Below are positions 6,444 through 7,034 of a stretch of 7,034 bases of DNA, piece after piece (position 1 is the stretch's first letter; each line of letters starts with the position of its first letter). A program made the translations under genes and the position numbers. Origin of the DNA: Propionibacteriaceae bacterium (GTDB lineage: Bacteria > Actinomycetota > Actinomycetes > Propionibacteriales > Propionibacteriaceae); contig JAITED010000112.1 of assembly GCA_031282235.1 (NCBI GenBank), positions 1-7,034 on the forward strand, in the 5' to 3' direction. Below the pieces are notes generated by a model that searched no databases, had not been told where the DNA came from, and worked only from the letters and a program-made list of their open reading frames with translations.

Positions 6444-7034
6444 CTACCTCAGCAATACATACATCAAAGCCCAACCCACTGGGGCGGCAAATAACACCGA
6501 ATCAAGGCGATCCATCGCCCCGCCGTGCTCGGGGATGAGGTGCCCCATATCTTTGACACCGTAACTGCGTTTAATCATGGACTCCACCAAATCGCCCAAC
6601 ACTGCGCTCAACGCCAACGCCACGCCGATGAGCGTGCCCTCCCACCAGGGCTGCTTGAAAGCCAGCACCGCGACTAGCGCTCCGACTACGGCAGCCAGCA
6701 CTACGCCGCCAGCAAACCCCTCCCAGCTTTTAGCGGGGCTGATACGGGGAGCCATCTTATGATTACCGCCGGGGCGCTTCCCCGCCGACACCCCCACCAA
6801 AAACGCTCCCGTATCGCTTGCCACTACGCATAACAGTGTCATCATCACCCGCGCCATCGGATGCGTCCCCAGCAGCATCAACGCGATAGAGGAACCGGCA
6901 AGCGCTACGTACACCAAAATGAGCACCGCCTGCGCTAGGTCAGTGGTGTAGTTGTCCACTGCCCCCCGTACTCGCAACGATGCCAACGCCACCATAGTGA
7001 GACACACCCCGCCCATCAAGGCGGCCAACGGGTG
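6444..7034 (-). CDS. cdsA: Phosphatidate cytidylyltransferase CdsA (N-terminus beyond window)
   Basis: Integral membrane enzyme that forms CDP-diacylglycerol from phosphatidate and CTP, the entry point to phosphatidylglycerol, cardiolipin and phosphatidylinositol. Only the C-terminal 196 residues are in the window, and the frame is open through the right edge. From the usual family length roughly 90-110 residues are missing. Hydrophobic stretches suggest about five to six membrane segments, for example near visible residues 36-53, 63-82, 107-125, 133-149 and 179-194. The family signature is complete near residues 152-178: Ser, Lys-Arg, Lys-Asp, His-Gly-Gly, Asp-Arg and a final Asp in the expected spacing. 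SDTGAF near 73-78 and the PRISPAKSWEG stretch near 96-106 are also typical. It ends with TAG 2 bases before the rlmN start. A TTG at 7028 is not the true start, because conserved membrane segments should precede it. Confidence 0.96.
   Translation of the reverse strand, partial: HPLAALMGGVCLTMVALASLRVRGAVDNYTTDLAQAVLILVYVALAGSSIALMLLGTHPMARVMMTLLCVVASDTGAFLVGVSAGKRPGGNHKMAPRISPAKSWEGFAGGVVLAAVVGALVAVLAFKQPWWEGTLIGVALALSAVLGDLVESMIKRSYGVKDMGHLIPEHGGAMDRLDSVLFAAPVGWALMYVLLR
6447..6450 (-). promoter_or_regulatory. rlmN ribosome binding site
   Basis: GAGG on the minus strand, within the last codons of cdsA, 5 bases before the GTG start of rlmN. It supports that start and suggests translational coupling between cdsA and rlmN. 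Confidence 0.6.

Overview
The window reads as ordinary chromosomal housekeeping DNA from an actinobacterium (Actinomycetota). The grounds are the moderately high GC content (about 60% by eye), frequent GTG/TTG start codons, and the hrcA-dnaJ-rsmE and cdsA-rlmN gene orders, which are typical of that phylum. An Actinomycetaceae-like organism is possible, but that is a weak guess. Coding density is very high: six of the seven genes lie on the minus strand, and only one spacer exceeds 200 bases. I see no mobile element, CRISPR array, rRNA or tRNA.

Layout from left to right. Positions 1-69 are non-coding as far as can be seen and hold a purine-rich tract with nine perfect AAG units. Next comes a minus-strand heat-shock operon read hrcA (3023-2004), dnaJ (2000-807), rsmE (810-70). 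Its genes are 3 bases apart or overlapping, so they are probably co-transcribed and partly translationally coupled. Upstream of hrcA lies a 262-base divergent spacer (3024-3285). It carries a hrcA ribosome binding site, a good CIRCE operator, a sigma70-type promoter overlapping that operator, and a 22-bp tandem repeat of two 11-bp units. A plus-strand metallo-beta-lactamase-fold hydrolase (3286-4131) follows. Its end is separated by a 23-base gap holding a small hairpin from the end of a second minus-strand operon: cdsA (cut by the right edge), rlmN, hemW.

How the genes work together. HrcA should repress its own operon through CIRCE, tying the DnaJ co-chaperone and the RsmE 16S rRNA methyltransferase to protein-folding stress. 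The second operon pairs phospholipid precursor synthesis (CdsA) with two radical-SAM proteins: RlmN (23S rRNA/tRNA A2 methylation) and HemW (a haem chaperone). The hydrolase between them has intact metal ligands but no assignable substrate.

No obviously new multi-gene system is present. The most unusual signal is distributed rather than local. The hexamer GATACG (or its complement CGTATC) occurs 26 times by hand count, against about 3 expected from base composition. It appears in all reading frames and both orientations, and it dominates the codon choice for Arg-Ile and, less strongly, Asp-Thr pairs. It looks like a highly iterated genomic word whose function cannot be told from this window.
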